DNA of 64,000 nt from Enterococcus sp. HY326. GTDB lineage: Bacteria; Bacillota; Bacilli; Lactobacillales; Enterococcaceae. Every line of letters begins with the position of its first letter. The stretch's first letter is position 1. The notes under the pieces are model-generated. The model was not told where the DNA came from. It ran no database searches and saw only the letters and a program-made list of their open reading frames with translations. Location: positions 496,001-560,000 of the forward strand of contig NZ_JANLGQ010000002.1 in assembly GCF_026157065.1 (NCBI RefSeq), given 5' to 3'. This document shows positions 26,306 through 38,469 of this stretch, piece after piece. The position numbers and the translations under genes are program-made.

Positions 26306-27739
26306 TTAATCATCGACAGCTTCTAAACTTTCAGTGGTCAAGTCATCCCCGACTTTTAATTTAGCAAAATATTTTTTGGTTTCCTTGAAGACCACCGGAC
26401 TCAAGGCAGCCAATGCAATCAAGTTAGGAAATGCCATCAAGCCATTGAAAATATCCGCCAACGTCCAGACCGCTGAAACTGTCATATATGGACCAATAAA
26501 GACGGCTAAAATATAAACTGCACGGAAGATTTTAGTGCCCTTGGTGCTGCCGTTAGTCAGATAACTTAAGCATCGCTCTGAATAATAATTCCAGCCCAAA
26601 ATTGTTGTGAAGGCAAAGAAAGTCAGACACAACATTAATAAAAAGCTAGCGACCGTATAAGAAAACGGCGACGCCTCTGAAAAAGCATAAATCGTTACAG
26701 CGGCACCATCTAAACCTAAATCCCAAGCACCAGTCATGATAATTGTTAAGCCAGTCATCGTACAAACGACAATCGTATCAATAAAGGTTGCCGTCATTGA
26801 GACAAGTCCTTGTCGCACTGGTTCTTTCGTCCGGGCCGCCGCTGCCGCAATCGGCGCACTACCAAGTCCCGATTCATTTGAAAAAATTCCGCGGGCGACA
26901 CCCTTTTGCATTGCAACAATCATCGCTCCTAATGCGCCACCAGAAATCGCTCGTAAACCAAAAGCACCTTGGAAAATTTCACTGATCGCTGCAGGCAGAT
27001 TTTGAATATTAAAGCCAATCGTAACTATACAAAGTCCGACATAAACGACAATCATCGCTGGGACAATCAACTCGGCAACCTTACTGATACGCTTCACGCC
27101 GCCTAATAAAACGGCGGCCGCACCAAAGGTTACCATTAAGCCGACAATAATAATCGCAATCGAATATTTTCTGCCAAATAAGGTGACAGTGTTTAAAAAA
27201 TGCGGATCAAAGAAACTTTGGGCAGCACTCGTAATACCATTGATTTGGGTAAAGGTACCAATCCCTAACAAGCCGGCTAATAGGCCGAAAAAGGCAAAAA
27301 ATTTCGCCAACCAGCGCCACTTGCTGCCCATGCCCCGCTCAATATAATAAAAGGGGCCGCCTAAGACTTTCCCTTGGTCATCAAAGGTGCGGTATTTTAC
27401 CGCTAGCAGACCTTCTGCATATTTAGTGGCCATGCCTAAAATGGCGGCCACCTCCATCCAAAAAAGTGCACCGGGACCACCGGCAACAATGGCTGTAGCT
27501 ACGCCGACAATATTTCCAGTTCCAATTGTCGCAGAGAGTGCCGTACACAACGCAGCAAAACTGCTGACATCACCTTGTCCACCCTCTTCATTTGATACCA
27601 TATATTTTAATGCTAAGGGCAGCTTACGAAATTGTAGCCCTTTTAAACCGAATGTTAGCAAGACGCCAATTCCCATTACTAAAATAATTAATGGCAGGCC
27701 CCAGACTAAATCATTGATACTTGTTAAGAAATCACCCAT
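26306..27739 (-). CDS. Sodium:alanine/glycine symporter (AGCS family)
   Basis: The 477-residue protein has about 11 hydrophobic spans and the AGCS signatures: TGNIVGVATAIVAGGPGALFWM near residues 73-94 and GIFSNESGLGSAPIAAAAA near residue 287. Enzymes of this family take up L-alanine or glycine with Na+ (H+ in some cases) across the cytoplasmic membrane. It stands alone on the minus strand; the start ATG is at 27737-27739 behind AGGATGAC. The downstream region holds the nested inverted repeats at 26133-26278. No regulator is adjacent on its own strand. Confidence 0.9.
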   Translation of the reverse strand: MGDFLTSINDLVWGLPLIILVMGIGVLLTFGLKGLQFRKLPLALKYMVSNEEGGQGDVSSFAALCTALSATIGTGNIVGVATAIVAGGPGALFWMEVAAILGMATKYAEGLLAVKYRTFDDQGKVLGGPFYYIERGMGSKWRWLAKFFAFFGLLAGLLGIGTFTQINGITSAAQSFFDPHFLNTVTLFGRKYSIAIIIVGLMVTFGAAAVLLGGVKRISKVAELIVPAMIVVYVGLCIVTIGFNIQNLPAAISEIFQGAFGLRAISGGALGAMIVAMQKGVARGIFSNESGLGSAPIAAAAARTKEPVRQGLVSMTATFIDTIVVCTMTGLTIIMTGAWDLGLDGAAVTIYAFSEASPFSYTVASFLLMLCLTFFAFTTILGWNYYSERCLSYLTNGSTKGTKIFRAVYILAVFIGPYMTVSAVWTLADIFNGLMAFPNLIALAALSPVVFKETKKYFAKLKVGDDLTTESLEAVDD

Positions 27740-27870
27740 TTTTTTGTCATCCTCCAGCTTTTTTTAAATTGTACCACAAATTACAAATAAATGAGAAAAT
27801 ATTTATAAAACAATTAGCAAAAATAATTTTAAAATTATTTTACCTAGCTGAAGCTCTAACATTTATACAA

Positions 27871-27922
27871 AATAAAACACTCTTATACTCCTTCAGCTTG
27901 TGCTGATAAAAGTATAAGAGTG
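27871..27922 (-). terminator. Intrinsic terminator of the DegV gene
   Basis: CACTCTTATACT (27878-27889) pairs with AGTATAAGAGTG (27911-27922), and CAGC/GCTG pairs within the loop. On the minus strand TTTTATT follows. It lies just after the DegV stop. Confidence 0.88.
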
Positions 27923-27928
27923 GATTAA

Positions 27929-28777
27929 TTATTGAGCAGACACAGCGATTCCAATCGCTTTTTCCCCTAGATGACTGCCAATTACCGGACCAAAGTGGCC
28001 GATAATTATTTCAGCATCGGGGTATTTTTGCTGCAGTTTTTCTTTTTCTTCTTCTGCTACTAATAAATTATTGGCATGAATCACATACAGTTTAGTCGGA
28101 TGTTTAATTTCAACAATCCGTTGACCAATAATCTCTTCGGCACGATTGAAGGCTTTTTTGGTTGAACGGATTTTTTCAAACAAGACAATCTTTCCGTCCA
28201 CAAAAGTTAAAATCGGTTTGATTTTCAACAAACCGCCGATAATCGCAGCACCATTGGTTAAGCGGCCGCCCCGGACTAAGTTGTTTAAATCATCGACAAT
28301 CAAATATGCATAAGTATTATCTCGAATAATATCTAAATGCTCTAAAATTTCTTCTAGATTTTTTTCGGCTTCATTTAATTCAATAACAGATTCCACCATA
28401 TGGCCCATCGGCATACTGGTGATTTTCGAGTCATAAGGAATAATTTTAACCCCATCAATGGCATCTTTAATCCCTTCAAGATTATGAACAAAGCCAGAAA
28501 TTCCACCGGAAAGATGGATACTGATAATGGTATCATAGCCCTTTTTACCGATTTCTTCGTAAAGGGAAAGCACTTCGCCTAAAGAAGGTTGGGAAGTTTT
28601 CGGAAATTCCTTACTGCTTTTGAGTAGAGCATAATATTCATCAGCCTCAATATCGACGCCTTCATTATAACTTTTACCGTCTAAAATAACCGGAATCGGT
28701 ACAATAAATAAGTTTTCTTTATCTTTAATATGTTCAGGTAATACCGCAGTACTGTCCGTCACCACCGCTAATTTCAT
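27929..28777 (-). CDS. DegV family fatty-acid-binding protein
   Basis: The 282-residue protein begins MKLAVVTDSTAVLPEHIK and has the DegV sequence TSQPSLGEVLSLYE, ISIHLSGGISGF and the fatty-acid pocket region VRGGRLTNGAAIIGGLLKIKP. DegV proteins bind a fatty acid and in several Firmicutes (FakB) present it to the kinase FakA for incorporation into phospholipid. Whether this copy is a FakB cannot be told from sequence. It is a single gene between the LCP gene and a terminator. Confidence 0.9.
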   Translation of the reverse strand: MKLAVVTDSTAVLPEHIKDKENLFIVPIPVILDGKSYNEGVDIEADEYYALLKSSKEFPKTSQPSLGEVLSLYEEIGKKGYDTIISIHLSGGISGFVHNLEGIKDAIDGVKIIPYDSKITSMPMGHMVESVIELNEAEKNLEEILEHLDIIRDNTYAYLIVDDLNNLVRGGRLTNGAAIIGGLLKIKPILTFVDGKIVLFEKIRSTKKAFNRAEEIIGQRIVEIKHPTKLYVIHANNLLVAEEEKEKLQQKYPDAEIIIGHFGPVIGSHLGEKAIGIAVSAQ

Positions 28778-28857
28778 TTATTTCCCTCAATTCACTTTTT
28801 TTTGCATTAAAAATAATATAGCATAAAATGATTCACTTTAAAAACGTTTGTTAAAAT

Positions 28858-30123
28858 TTATTCATTTAAAAAAGTTTGGACAGCGGAGTAATTGGTGGCC
28901 TCATCGATTTCTAGCACACTGCCGGCATCATCATAATAACCGTTTGACCAAGAGCCATCCACAGGAACCGACAATGTACCGATGCCACTTGCACTATTGG
29001 CTAAAGTAAAGATATGCGTTAACAAATAAGTAAAAGCTAAGTTTGTCGAGGTGTACCCCATAACTTTTCCAGCTGCATAAGGCATCCGTAAAACTGCTAA
29101 AGGATTTTTGACTTGGCTTAAAATTGCGGACATCACCTGTTGTTGACGTCTGACACGGCCAAAATCACTTTCGGCGTCATGACGAAAACGGGCGTATTGC
29201 AACAAGGTATTGCCGTCCATTCGCTGCTGACCGGCTTCAATTGTCACGCCATCCAGTTCTAGACTGGTTTCGGCATCAATTTCTATGCCGCTTGGAAAGA
29301 GCGCATCAATCACTTTTTCAAAGGATTGAAAATCAACAATTGCATAGTATTCAGTTTCTACGCCAAAATTTTCAGCCAACGTTTGGCGAACTAAATCAGC
29401 GCCGCCATATGCATAGGCGGCATTTAATTTATTATAACCATAGCCAGGAATATTCACGTAAGTGTCCCGCATAAAAGAAATGAGTTTCGGCTGATTCGAT
29501 GGATTATCTAAGTTCACCACCATAATCGTATCGGCTCGGGAAGTTTCACCTTCTCGTGAGTCACTTCCCAAAAGTAAAATATTTTTAGCGCCGCTGCTAT
29601 CGGCTGTTCCGTTAAAGGTCTGGAGCTCCTGCTGCGGAATCGAGGAATCTGCCTCTGCTTGAAATTTTCCTAAGAAAAAACTGCCGATTTCCAGCAATAA
29701 AAAAATAATTAAAATAATACCAATCCGCTTTTTCCAGGATTTGCGTTTTTTCTTAGGCTTTTGACCAGAGCCGCCACTATTACTAGCCTTGGCTTTTTTC
29801 TTTTTCGTTGAAAAAAAACCGTATTTGACTTGTTCCTCTTCATTAGAAGGCTGCTTGTACTGTGCTTGCTCCCGCTTTGATTGCTGATTTTGCTGCTGAT
29901 ATTGTTGATCAAATTGATAATACTCGGGATTTTGATAGTGATTGTCCTTCATCGGCTCTTGCAATTGATCATCGTCATTTTCTGAACTGCGATAATAAAT
30001 GTGCTCGCCATCATCCGGTCGCTCCGGTTGCTGCCGTTCTTTACGGACCGCAAACCCCTTCCCTTTTTTCTCATATTTATCTGATTCGTCATGGACTTTT
30101 TTATAACGATCCATTCGGCTCAT
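28858..30123 (-). CDS. LytR-CpsA-Psr (LCP) family cell-wall glycopolymer ligase
   Basis: The 421-residue protein has a long cytoplasmic N-terminus rich in Gln, Lys and Asp (1-130) with a KKKRKSWKKR basic stop-transfer, one membrane span (about 134-152) and an extracellular LCP domain. LCP hallmarks are NILLLGSDSREGE near 180, RADTIMVVNLD, SFMRDTYVNIPGYGYNKLNAAYAYGG and QYARFRHDAESDFGRVRRQQQ. These proteins attach teichoic acids or capsule to peptidoglycan at the outer face of the membrane. The N-terminal Q-rich tail is longer than in many homologues. It is monocistronic, 80 bp before DegV. Confidence 0.92.
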   Translation of the reverse strand: MSRMDRYKKVHDESDKYEKKGKGFAVRKERQQPERPDDGEHIYYRSSENDDDQLQEPMKDNHYQNPEYYQFDQQYQQQNQQSKREQAQYKQPSNEEEQVKYGFFSTKKKKAKASNSGGSGQKPKKKRKSWKKRIGIILIIFLLLEIGSFFLGKFQAEADSSIPQQELQTFNGTADSSGAKNILLLGSDSREGETSRADTIMVVNLDNPSNQPKLISFMRDTYVNIPGYGYNKLNAAYAYGGADLVRQTLAENFGVETEYYAIVDFQSFEKVIDALFPSGIEIDAETSLELDGVTIEAGQQRMDGNTLLQYARFRHDAESDFGRVRRQQQVMSAILSQVKNPLAVLRMPYAAGKVMGYTSTNLAFTYLLTHIFTLANSASGIGTLSVPVDGSWSNGYYDDAGSVLEIDEATNYSAVQTFLNE

Positions 30124-30259
30124 AACATCCCCACCTTACTTTTGATAGGTTACCTCACTTTTCAGGAAAAAGCATCTTTTTTCACTAGAATTTACTTTTT
30201 CTCAAAAAACAGTTGCCTGTCCTACTATATAAATTTATACCCATTCATTTAATGACAAT

Positions 30260-30300
30260 AAAAAAACCAGACCAGCTTTTTTAAAAAGTCTGTCCGGTTT
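30260..30300 (-). terminator. Intrinsic terminator of the aro operon
   Basis: On the minus strand AAACC..GAC..CTTTTT pairs with AAAAAG..GTC..GGTTT across an imperfect stem, followed by TTTTTTTATTG. It starts 5 bp after the pheA stop. Confidence 0.8.
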
Positions 30301-30304
30301 CAGT

Positions 30305-31156
30305 TTAATCAATTGCTGGAATTAGATGCACATCGTATTTACCAAAAACTTTAATTTCTCCTCCTAAGAGTTCAATCTCCTCTAAGGCATTTTGAATTAA
30401 CTGTAGCGGCTTGTCGACATTGATATCAACCAAGAAAAAATATTCCCCTAAGCTAGTTTTTAACGGCCGGGACTCAATTTTACTCAAATCGATTTCCCGC
30501 CAGCCAAATGCTGACAACGCCTTGTGTAGAGAGCCCGGCATGTTGTTGGGCATGGTGAAGGCCAAGCTCATTTTTTCTTTGCTTTTAGTCAGCTCAACGG
30601 CCACATCTGCTTGCCCAATCACCCAAAAGCGAGTGCGGTTAACTTCAATATCTTGAATGTTTTCAGCGACAACCGTCAAGCCGAATTTTTCTGCGGCTTC
30701 CTTTGGTGCAATTGCGGCGATAAATTCCTCTGGATGATTTTTAACAAAATTGGCCCCATAAGTTGTTGAAGGAGTCGCTTCGGTTATGACTTCATCAAAA
30801 TTTTGCTGAATAAAATTTTGGCATTGGGCCAAAGCCTGCGGGTGAGAATATATTTTAGTAATTTCCCGCCATTGTTTTGCATGGGCGGGAGTCATCATTA
30901 AATGCTGATGAATCGGCAAAACAATTTCTGCCCCCACTGGTAGCTGAGCCTGATGAAATAAATAATCCAAGGTCATGTTGACGGAACCTTCTAAAGTATT
31001 TTCAATCGGCACCACACTTAAGTCAACCTCTTGATATTCAACAGCTTTAATACAAGCGGGAATTGACGGGTACGCAACTAATTCTTCAGTTGGAAAAGCT
31101 TTGACGGCTGCCGTTGAGGTGAAGGAGCCTTCAGGACCTAAATACGCAATCTTCAT
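30305..31156 (-). CDS. pheA: Prephenate dehydratase
   Basis: The 283-residue enzyme converts prephenate to phenylpyruvate, the committed step to phenylalanine. It begins MKIAYLGPEGSFTSTAAVKAF, with NRTRFWVIG (the TRF catalytic motif) near 175, and a C-terminal ACT domain with KIESRPLKTSLGEYFF, the ESRP phenylalanine-binding motif. There is no chorismate mutase domain, as is usual in Gram-positives. It starts directly after the aroK stop (TAAATG), so it is the translationally coupled last gene of the aro operon, followed by a terminator. Confidence 0.95.
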   Translation of the reverse strand: MKIAYLGPEGSFTSTAAVKAFPTEELVAYPSIPACIKAVEYQEVDLSVVPIENTLEGSVNMTLDYLFHQAQLPVGAEIVLPIHQHLMMTPAHAKQWREITKIYSHPQALAQCQNFIQQNFDEVITEATPSTTYGANFVKNHPEEFIAAIAPKEAAEKFGLTVVAENIQDIEVNRTRFWVIGQADVAVELTKSKEKMSLAFTMPNNMPGSLHKALSAFGWREIDLSKIESRPLKTSLGEYFFLVDINVDKPLQLIQNALEEIELLGGEIKVFGKYDVHLIPAID

Positions 31157-31675
31157 TTAAGCACCTGCCTGCTTAACATCAGTAGCTAAAATTTCAGCGA
31201 CGATTTCAGCGGGAGATTTGCCAGTGGTTTCCACAATCAGGCTGGCACTTTCTTGATAAAAAGGAATCCGTGGCAGGTAAACTTCTTTAATTTCTTCGGG
31301 GCTTTTTGAGACGACTAGCGGGCGGATGCTTGTGTGATCTGCCTTCAAACGCTTCACCAATTCATCTGCATCAGTTTTCAAATAAACAACTGTCGGCATT
31401 TGTTTTAATAATTTGCGATTCTCTTCTTTTAAAACAATTCCGCCACCGGTTGAAATGACATGCTTGGGATCTAAGTAGCGGCTTAAAATTTCCGTTTCCC
31501 GTTTGCGGAAAGCCTCCTCGCCAAATTGATCAAAATATTCTTGGATAGTCATGCCGATTTCTTCGATAATAACATCGTCAAAGTCAAGATGTCCCACATT
31601 GATTTCCTCTGACAGCATTCTGCCAATTGTAGTTTTGCCGGCTCCCATAAAACCGATTAAAACGATTCCCTTCAT
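31157..31675 (-). CDS. aroK: Shikimate kinase
   Basis: The ATG at 31673-31675 follows GGAGG with 8-base spacing and lies 1 bp after the aroA stop; five extra codons upstream overlap aroA. The 172-residue kinase has Walker A GFMGAGKTTIG (8-18), the shikimate-binding DFDD, the RKRE segment and the STGGGIVL motif (77-84). It phosphorylates shikimate at O3 with ATP. The gene order in the operon, aroA-aroK-pheA, means the enzymes of steps 5, 6 and the Phe branch are made together. Confidence 0.95.
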   Translation of the reverse strand: MKGIVLIGFMGAGKTTIGRMLSEEINVGHLDFDDVIIEEIGMTIQEYFDQFGEEAFRKRETEILSRYLDPKHVISTGGGIVLKEENRKLLKQMPTVVYLKTDADELVKRLKADHTSIRPLVVSKSPEEIKEVYLPRIPFYQESASLIVETTGKSPAEIVAEILATDVKQAGA

Positions 31676-31676
31676 A

Positions 31677-34093
<2,417 letters not shown>

Positions 34094-34161
34094 TTTCTAA
34101 GCTCCTTTGCGTAAATTATCTGTTAGCCGCAAATGATTTTTTTGCAGCTTGAGTTTGAAAA

Positions 34162-35328
34162 TTAATAGTTTTTCAGATACTCACGATAATCCGCTACGGC
34201 CGCTTGCAATTCTTCAAAGGAATCGCTGGAGAATTTTCCCAACACTTCGGCGGCTAAGACCGTTGCCACAACATTCTCACAGACAACCGAAGCCGCTGGC
34301 ACCGCCGTGCTATCAGAGCGTTCAACACTCGCTTTATAAGGTTCTTTTGAATCAATATCGACACTCATCAAAGGTTTGTATAAAGTCGGAATCGGCTTCA
34401 TGACACCTCGAACGACAATTGCTTCGCCGTTGGTCATCCCACCTTCAAAGCCGCCAAGATTATTGCTTTTGCGGGTGTAGCCGTTGCTTTCATCCCAGAT
34501 AATTTCATCCATCACCTGTGAGCCGGGGCGATTGGCCATTTCAAAACCAAGACCAAAGGAAACACCTTTAAAGGCATTGATACTGGTAACAGCTTGAGCA
34601 ATTTTAGCATCCAGTTTTTTATCCCATTGAACGTAACTGCCTAAGCCGGCTGGCACACCGCCGATAACCACTTCAACGACACCACCAATTGTGTCGCCAT
34701 TTTTTTTTGTTTGGTCAATCAAAGTTTTCATCTCTTCTTCCACACTAGCATCTAATGCTCTGACAGGGGAAGCTTCTGAGATTGTTTGAATCTCTTTGAC
34801 GGTTAAATTTTCGGGAACCGTCGCTTCGATACCGCCTAAAATAACCACATGACCGGCAACTTCAATGTCTAATTCTTTTAATAATTTTTTGGCAATGGCG
34901 CCAATTGCCACCCGCATGGTTGTTTCTCTAGCCGAAGAGCGTTCTAAAACATTGCGCAAGTCTGCATGATGGTATTTTTGTCCGCCAACTAAATCAGCGT
35001 GACCGGGCCGGGGCTTACTTAAACGTCGGAGCTTGCGATCTTTTTCCGGCACTTCTTCAATTGCCATCACCTTGGTCCAGTTTTTCCAATCTTTATTTTC
35101 AACCACCATGGTCACTGGAGAGCCTAAAGTTTTTCCGTGGCGCACTCCTGAAGTAAAGCGAACCTGATCTTTTTCAATCAGCATCCGGCCGCCGCGACCA
35201 TAACCGCCTTGTCTTCTGGCTAATTCAATATTGATATCTTCTGCTAAAAGAGGCATCCCCGCCGGTAAGCCTTCAATAATTGCCGTTAATTCCGGACCGT
35301 GGGATTCTCCTGCTGTAATGTAGCGCAT
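34162..35328 (-). CDS. aroC: Chorismate synthase
   Basis: The 388-residue enzyme converts EPSP to chorismate using reduced FMN. It has the three PROSITE-type signatures: GESHG near the start, the [22 protein letters not shown] segment with a basic patch, and the C-terminal [18 protein letters not shown]. The length is normal for the bacterial monofunctional form. It starts 3 bp after the aroB stop. Flavin reduction needs a separate reductase, not seen in this operon. Confidence 0.96.
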   Translation of the reverse strand: MRYITAGESHGPELTAIIEGLPAGMPLLAEDINIELARRQGGYGRGGRMLIEKDQVRFTSGVRHGKTLGSPVTMVVENKDWKNWTKVMAIEEVPEKDRKLRRLSKPRPGHADLVGGQKYHHADLRNVLERSSARETTMRVAIGAIAKKLLKELDIEVAGHVVILGGIEATVPENLTVKEIQTISEASPVRALDASVEEEMKTLIDQTKKNGDTIGGVVEVVIGGVPAGLGSYVQWDKKLDAKIAQAVTSINAFKGVSFGLGFEMANRPGSQVMDEIIWDESNGYTRKSNNLGGFEGGMTNGEAIVVRGVMKPIPTLYKPLMSVDIDSKEPYKASVERSDSTAVPAASVVCENVVATVLAAEVLGKFSSDSFEELQAAVADYREYLKNY

Positions 35329-35331
35329 GTG

Positions 35332-36402
35332 TTAGTTCCTCTTTTCTAAATAATTCTGCATCGTTTCAATGGGAATGGTGACAATTTTTGCTTTGCCAAT
35401 TTTTTCCAGTAAAATAATTTTAATTGAACCGCCTCGTGTTTTTTTGTCGTGGGTCAAGGCTTCATACAAAGCTTGTTGATTCCACGGCTCTTGTTTAATT
35501 GGTAAATTAAATTTTTGAATCAGCTGAATCAATTGCTCAGTGGTTCCCGCTGGCATTTCACCTCTAGCTTCGGCAACCTCCGAAATTTTGACCATGCCGA
35601 TTGCCACACCTTCTCCGTGGGTGACAACACCATAACCGCTAGTATTTTCAACAGCGTGACCGATTGTATGGCCGAAATTTAAAATCAGTCGTTGACCATT
35701 GTCAAACTCATCTTCCTCCACCACGGCTTTTTTAATTCTCAAACAAGCTAAAATAACTTCCGTTGCATTTTGTAATAAATCTGCTTCGCCATTAAAACTT
35801 GACAATAACTGCCACAGTTCTTCATCAGCGATAGCCGCATATTTAATGATTTCGGCAATGCCTTCTCTCACTCTTCTTGTTTCAAGAGTCAGTAATGTCG
35901 CAATATCAATCAAGACGCCATCTGGCTGCCAAAAGGCTCCCACCAGATTTTTTGCACGACTTGTATTGACTCCTGTTTTACCACCAATACTTGAATCCAC
36001 CTGAGCTAAAAGAGTAGTCGGCACTTGCAGAAAATGAATGCCCCGCATATACGTTGCTGCCACAAAGCCAGCTAAATCTCCAATGACTCCGCCGCCTAAA
36101 GCTAAAATGCCATCACTTCTCGTCATTTGATTATCAGCTAAAAAGTCATAGCAGGCCGCTGCCTGGCTTAAAGATTTGGATTGCTCGCCTACTGGAACGA
36201 CTAATTTACAAACAGCAAAGCCTGCTGCTTTCAGCGACTCTTCAACCGTCGTACCATAAAAGCTGTCCACTGTTTCATCTGTGAGGATTGCAATTTTTTG
36301 TGATTGCCAAATTGTTTTGGCCCAGCTGCCGACTTGTTTTAAGCCTTGGTTTTCAATTGCAATTTGATACTGGTGTTGCGGCAAATTTATTTGTAAATCC
36401 AT
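35332..36402 (-). CDS. aroB: 3-dehydroquinate synthase
   Basis: The 356-residue NAD+ and Zn2+ dependent enzyme cyclises DAHP to dehydroquinate. The motif GGGVIGDLAGFVAATYMRG (102-120) binds NAD, followed by VPTTLLAQVDSSIGGKTGVN. NFGHTIGHAVE carries metal-binding His residues. The start shares one base with the aroF stop (TGATG), so translation is coupled. It is the third structural gene of the operon and near the family mean length. Confidence 0.96.
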   Translation of the reverse strand: MDLQINLPQHQYQIAIENQGLKQVGSWAKTIWQSQKIAILTDETVDSFYGTTVEESLKAAGFAVCKLVVPVGEQSKSLSQAAACYDFLADNQMTRSDGILALGGGVIGDLAGFVAATYMRGIHFLQVPTTLLAQVDSSIGGKTGVNTSRAKNLVGAFWQPDGVLIDIATLLTLETRRVREGIAEIIKYAAIADEELWQLLSSFNGEADLLQNATEVILACLRIKKAVVEEDEFDNGQRLILNFGHTIGHAVENTSGYGVVTHGEGVAIGMVKISEVAEARGEMPAGTTEQLIQLIQKFNLPIKQEPWNQQALYEALTHDKKTRGGSIKIILLEKIGKAKIVTIPIETMQNYLEKRN

Positions 36403-37442
36403 CAGACATTTACCGGATTTTCTATAGCGGCAATTTCCTTCATGGCTTTCTCCATAATTTGAACTTCCTTCATCATTTTAAGGTAAGTTTTTTCATTTAG
36501 AGATTGTGGTCCATCTGACCAAGCATTGGCTGGATCTGGGTGAATCTCAACAATCATACCATCAGCGCCGGCAGCAACTCCCGCCCGAGCCATTGGTGTC
36601 ACTAAATCCCAAATACCAGTGCCGTGACTTGGATCGACGATAATCGGGAAGTGGCTCAATTTTTTAATTAACGGAACCGCACTTAAGTCAAATGTATTTC
36701 TGGTTGCTGGCTCATAAGTCCGAATACCCCGTTCAATAAAAATCACGTTGTTATTATTTTGCACAGCAATGTATTCTGCGGCATTTAACCACTCATCAAT
36801 TGTACCGGAGATGCCACGTTTTAAACCGATTGGCTTGCCGGTTTTGCCGACCTTAGATAAGAGTTTGAAATTTTGCATGTTGCGGGCCCCGATTTGTAAA
36901 ATATCACTGTAGGCAGCTACCATGTCGATGTGTTCTTCATCCATCACTTCAGTAATCACTTGCATATCGTATTTATCAGCAGCGGCCCGAATGTATTTCA
37001 AGCCTTCTTCTTCTAAGCCTTGGAAAGCGTAAGGTGAAGTTCTTGGTTTAAAAGCGCCACCCCGTAAAACTTGCGCTCCGCCAGCTTTGGCCATGCGGGC
37101 TGTTTCCATAATTTGTTCTAGGCCTTCAATTGAACAAGGGCCTGCCATTGTGACAAAGTTTTCGTTTCCACCAATTTTTACACCATTAACATCAACAATC
37201 GTGTCTTGCGGATGGAATTCCCGTGAAGTTAATTTGTAAGTATTAGAAATTCTGACTGTGTTTTCAACACCTTCGTAACTGTTGAACGCCACGTCTTGCA
37301 TATTGTGAGTGTCACCGATTAAACCGATGACGACTTGTTCTTTCCCTTGATTGACTTGAACCTCCAAGCCTTCTTCTTGAATTCTTTTTAACACTCGTTC
37401 TAATTGCTCTTTCGTAGCTCCTGGTTTCATAATTACAATCAT
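36402..37442 (-). CDS. aroF: 3-deoxy-7-phosphoheptulonate synthase (DAHP synthase, beta/AroG type)
   Basis: The ATG at 37440-37442 (MIVIMKPGATKEQLERV) sits after GGAGG; the Lys-rich upstream extension is leader. The 346-residue enzyme condenses erythrose-4-phosphate with PEP, the first step of the pathway. An N-terminal ferredoxin-like regulatory domain (about 1-70) resembles that of Thermotoga DAHP synthase and can bind Tyr or Phe for feedback inhibition. The core has MAGPCSIE, KPRTSPYAFQG, QIGARNMQNF, FIERGIRTYEPATRNTFD and VDPSHGTG. It is the second gene, 52 bp after aroE. Confidence 0.95.
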   Translation of the reverse strand: MIVIMKPGATKEQLERVLKRIQEEGLEVQVNQGKEQVVIGLIGDTHNMQDVAFNSYEGVENTVRISNTYKLTSREFHPQDTIVDVNGVKIGGNENFVTMAGPCSIEGLEQIMETARMAKAGGAQVLRGGAFKPRTSPYAFQGLEEEGLKYIRAAADKYDMQVITEVMDEEHIDMVAAYSDILQIGARNMQNFKLLSKVGKTGKPIGLKRGISGTIDEWLNAAEYIAVQNNNNVIFIERGIRTYEPATRNTFDLSAVPLIKKLSHFPIIVDPSHGTGIWDLVTPMARAGVAAGADGMIVEIHPDPANAWSDGPQSLNEKTYLKMMKEVQIMEKAMKEIAAIENPVNV

Positions 37443-37494
37443 TTTTAGTTCCTCCATTTTTCGCTTTTTTTTCGTTTTATTTAATTTGTGTTTA

Positions 37495-38364
37495 TCAGTT
37501 TTTTTCAATAATTGGTTTGACTACATCAATTGGCATTGCTTGGCCAGTCCATAATTCAAAGGCAGCCGCTCCTTGATATAAGAGCATGCCTAACCCATTA
37601 GAAGTTTTGGCACCACGGACTTTGGCTTCTTTTAATAATTTTGTTTCCCGTGGTGTGTAAATAATATCCACCACAGCTAACTCTTTTGTGATAATATCAA
37701 AGTTTTTGATTGTCGAAGCCTCCGTGTTGGGTTTCATGCCAACGCCAGTTGCATTTGTCAAAAGAACACTTTCAGCAACATCTTTCGCTAGAGCCGCTTC
37801 ATCTGCTAAATCATTTAACACAATTTTACAGCCGGTACTTTCTGCGATGGTTTGCAGAGTGGCTTGAATTCTTTCGAAAAATTCATCTTTAATATTGTAA
37901 ACGGCAATTTCTTTCACGCCGTCAAGGGCCGCTTGAACAATAATCGCAGTCGCTGCTCCACCGGCTCCGGTAATTGTCATTTTTTTGCCGATGATGTCAA
38001 CATCAATGTCTTTTAAGCTACGCATAAAGCCGATGCCGTCTGTGATATGGCCGGTAAGTTTACCATCTTGATTGACAATGGTATTGATGGCTCCAACTAA
38101 TTTAGCAGCATCACTTAAGTCATCCATCAATGGAACCGCCGCAATTTTGTTTGGCATGGAAAGATTAGCACCTAACATTTCTAAATTACGGATGGAATCG
38201 ATGGCCCGTTCGATGCGATCCGTTCCGAGGTCAAAAGCCAGATAGACTGCATCAATCCCTAAGGCTTGAAAGCCTGCATTTTGAATCATGGGAGAAACGC
38301 TGTGGCGAATCGGTGTCGCAAATAAACCAACTAATCTTGTGTGTCCTGTAATTTCCTTTGTCAT
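37495..38364 (-). CDS. aroE: Shikimate dehydrogenase
   Basis: The ATG at 38362-38364 (MTKEITGHTRLVGLFATP) lies behind GGAGGG, giving 289 residues. The substrate-binding N-terminus has HSVSPMIQNAGF, and NLSMPNK holds the catalytic Lys; the NADP-binding loop is GAGGAATAI. It reduces 3-dehydroshikimate to shikimate. It is the first structural gene of the aro operon. The 5' leader, about 300 nt, carries a promoter, a peptide ORF and an attenuator ending in an intrinsic terminator 36 bp before this start. Confidence 0.94.
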   Translation of the reverse strand: MTKEITGHTRLVGLFATPIRHSVSPMIQNAGFQALGIDAVYLAFDLGTDRIERAIDSIRNLEMLGANLSMPNKIAAVPLMDDLSDAAKLVGAINTIVNQDGKLTGHITDGIGFMRSLKDIDVDIIGKKMTITGAGGAATAIIVQAALDGVKEIAVYNIKDEFFERIQATLQTIAESTGCKIVLNDLADEAALAKDVAESVLLTNATGVGMKPNTEASTIKNFDIITKELAVVDIIYTPRETKLLKEAKVRGAKTSNGLGMLLYQGAAAFELWTGQAMPIDVVKPIIEKN

Positions 38365-38390
38365 ATAAAATCCCTCCAAGTGTCTTTCCT

Positions 38391-38451
38391 AAAAAATAAA
38401 AAGCGAGGTGCCCATTGTAAATTTTTTGAAAATCTACAGTGGGTCCCCCGC
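38391..38451 (-). terminator. Leader terminator (segments 5:6) of the aro attenuator
   Basis: On the minus strand the 5' arm (38451 to 38429, GCGGGGGACCCACTGTAGAT then TTT) pairs with the 3' arm (38425 to 38403) at 20 of 23 positions around a CAA loop. The U tract TTTTTATTTTTT follows at 38402-38391. It lies between the promoter and aroE, so it can only work as an attenuator. Confidence 0.88.
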
Positions 38452-38469
38452 AAAAAAGGATAATAGAAA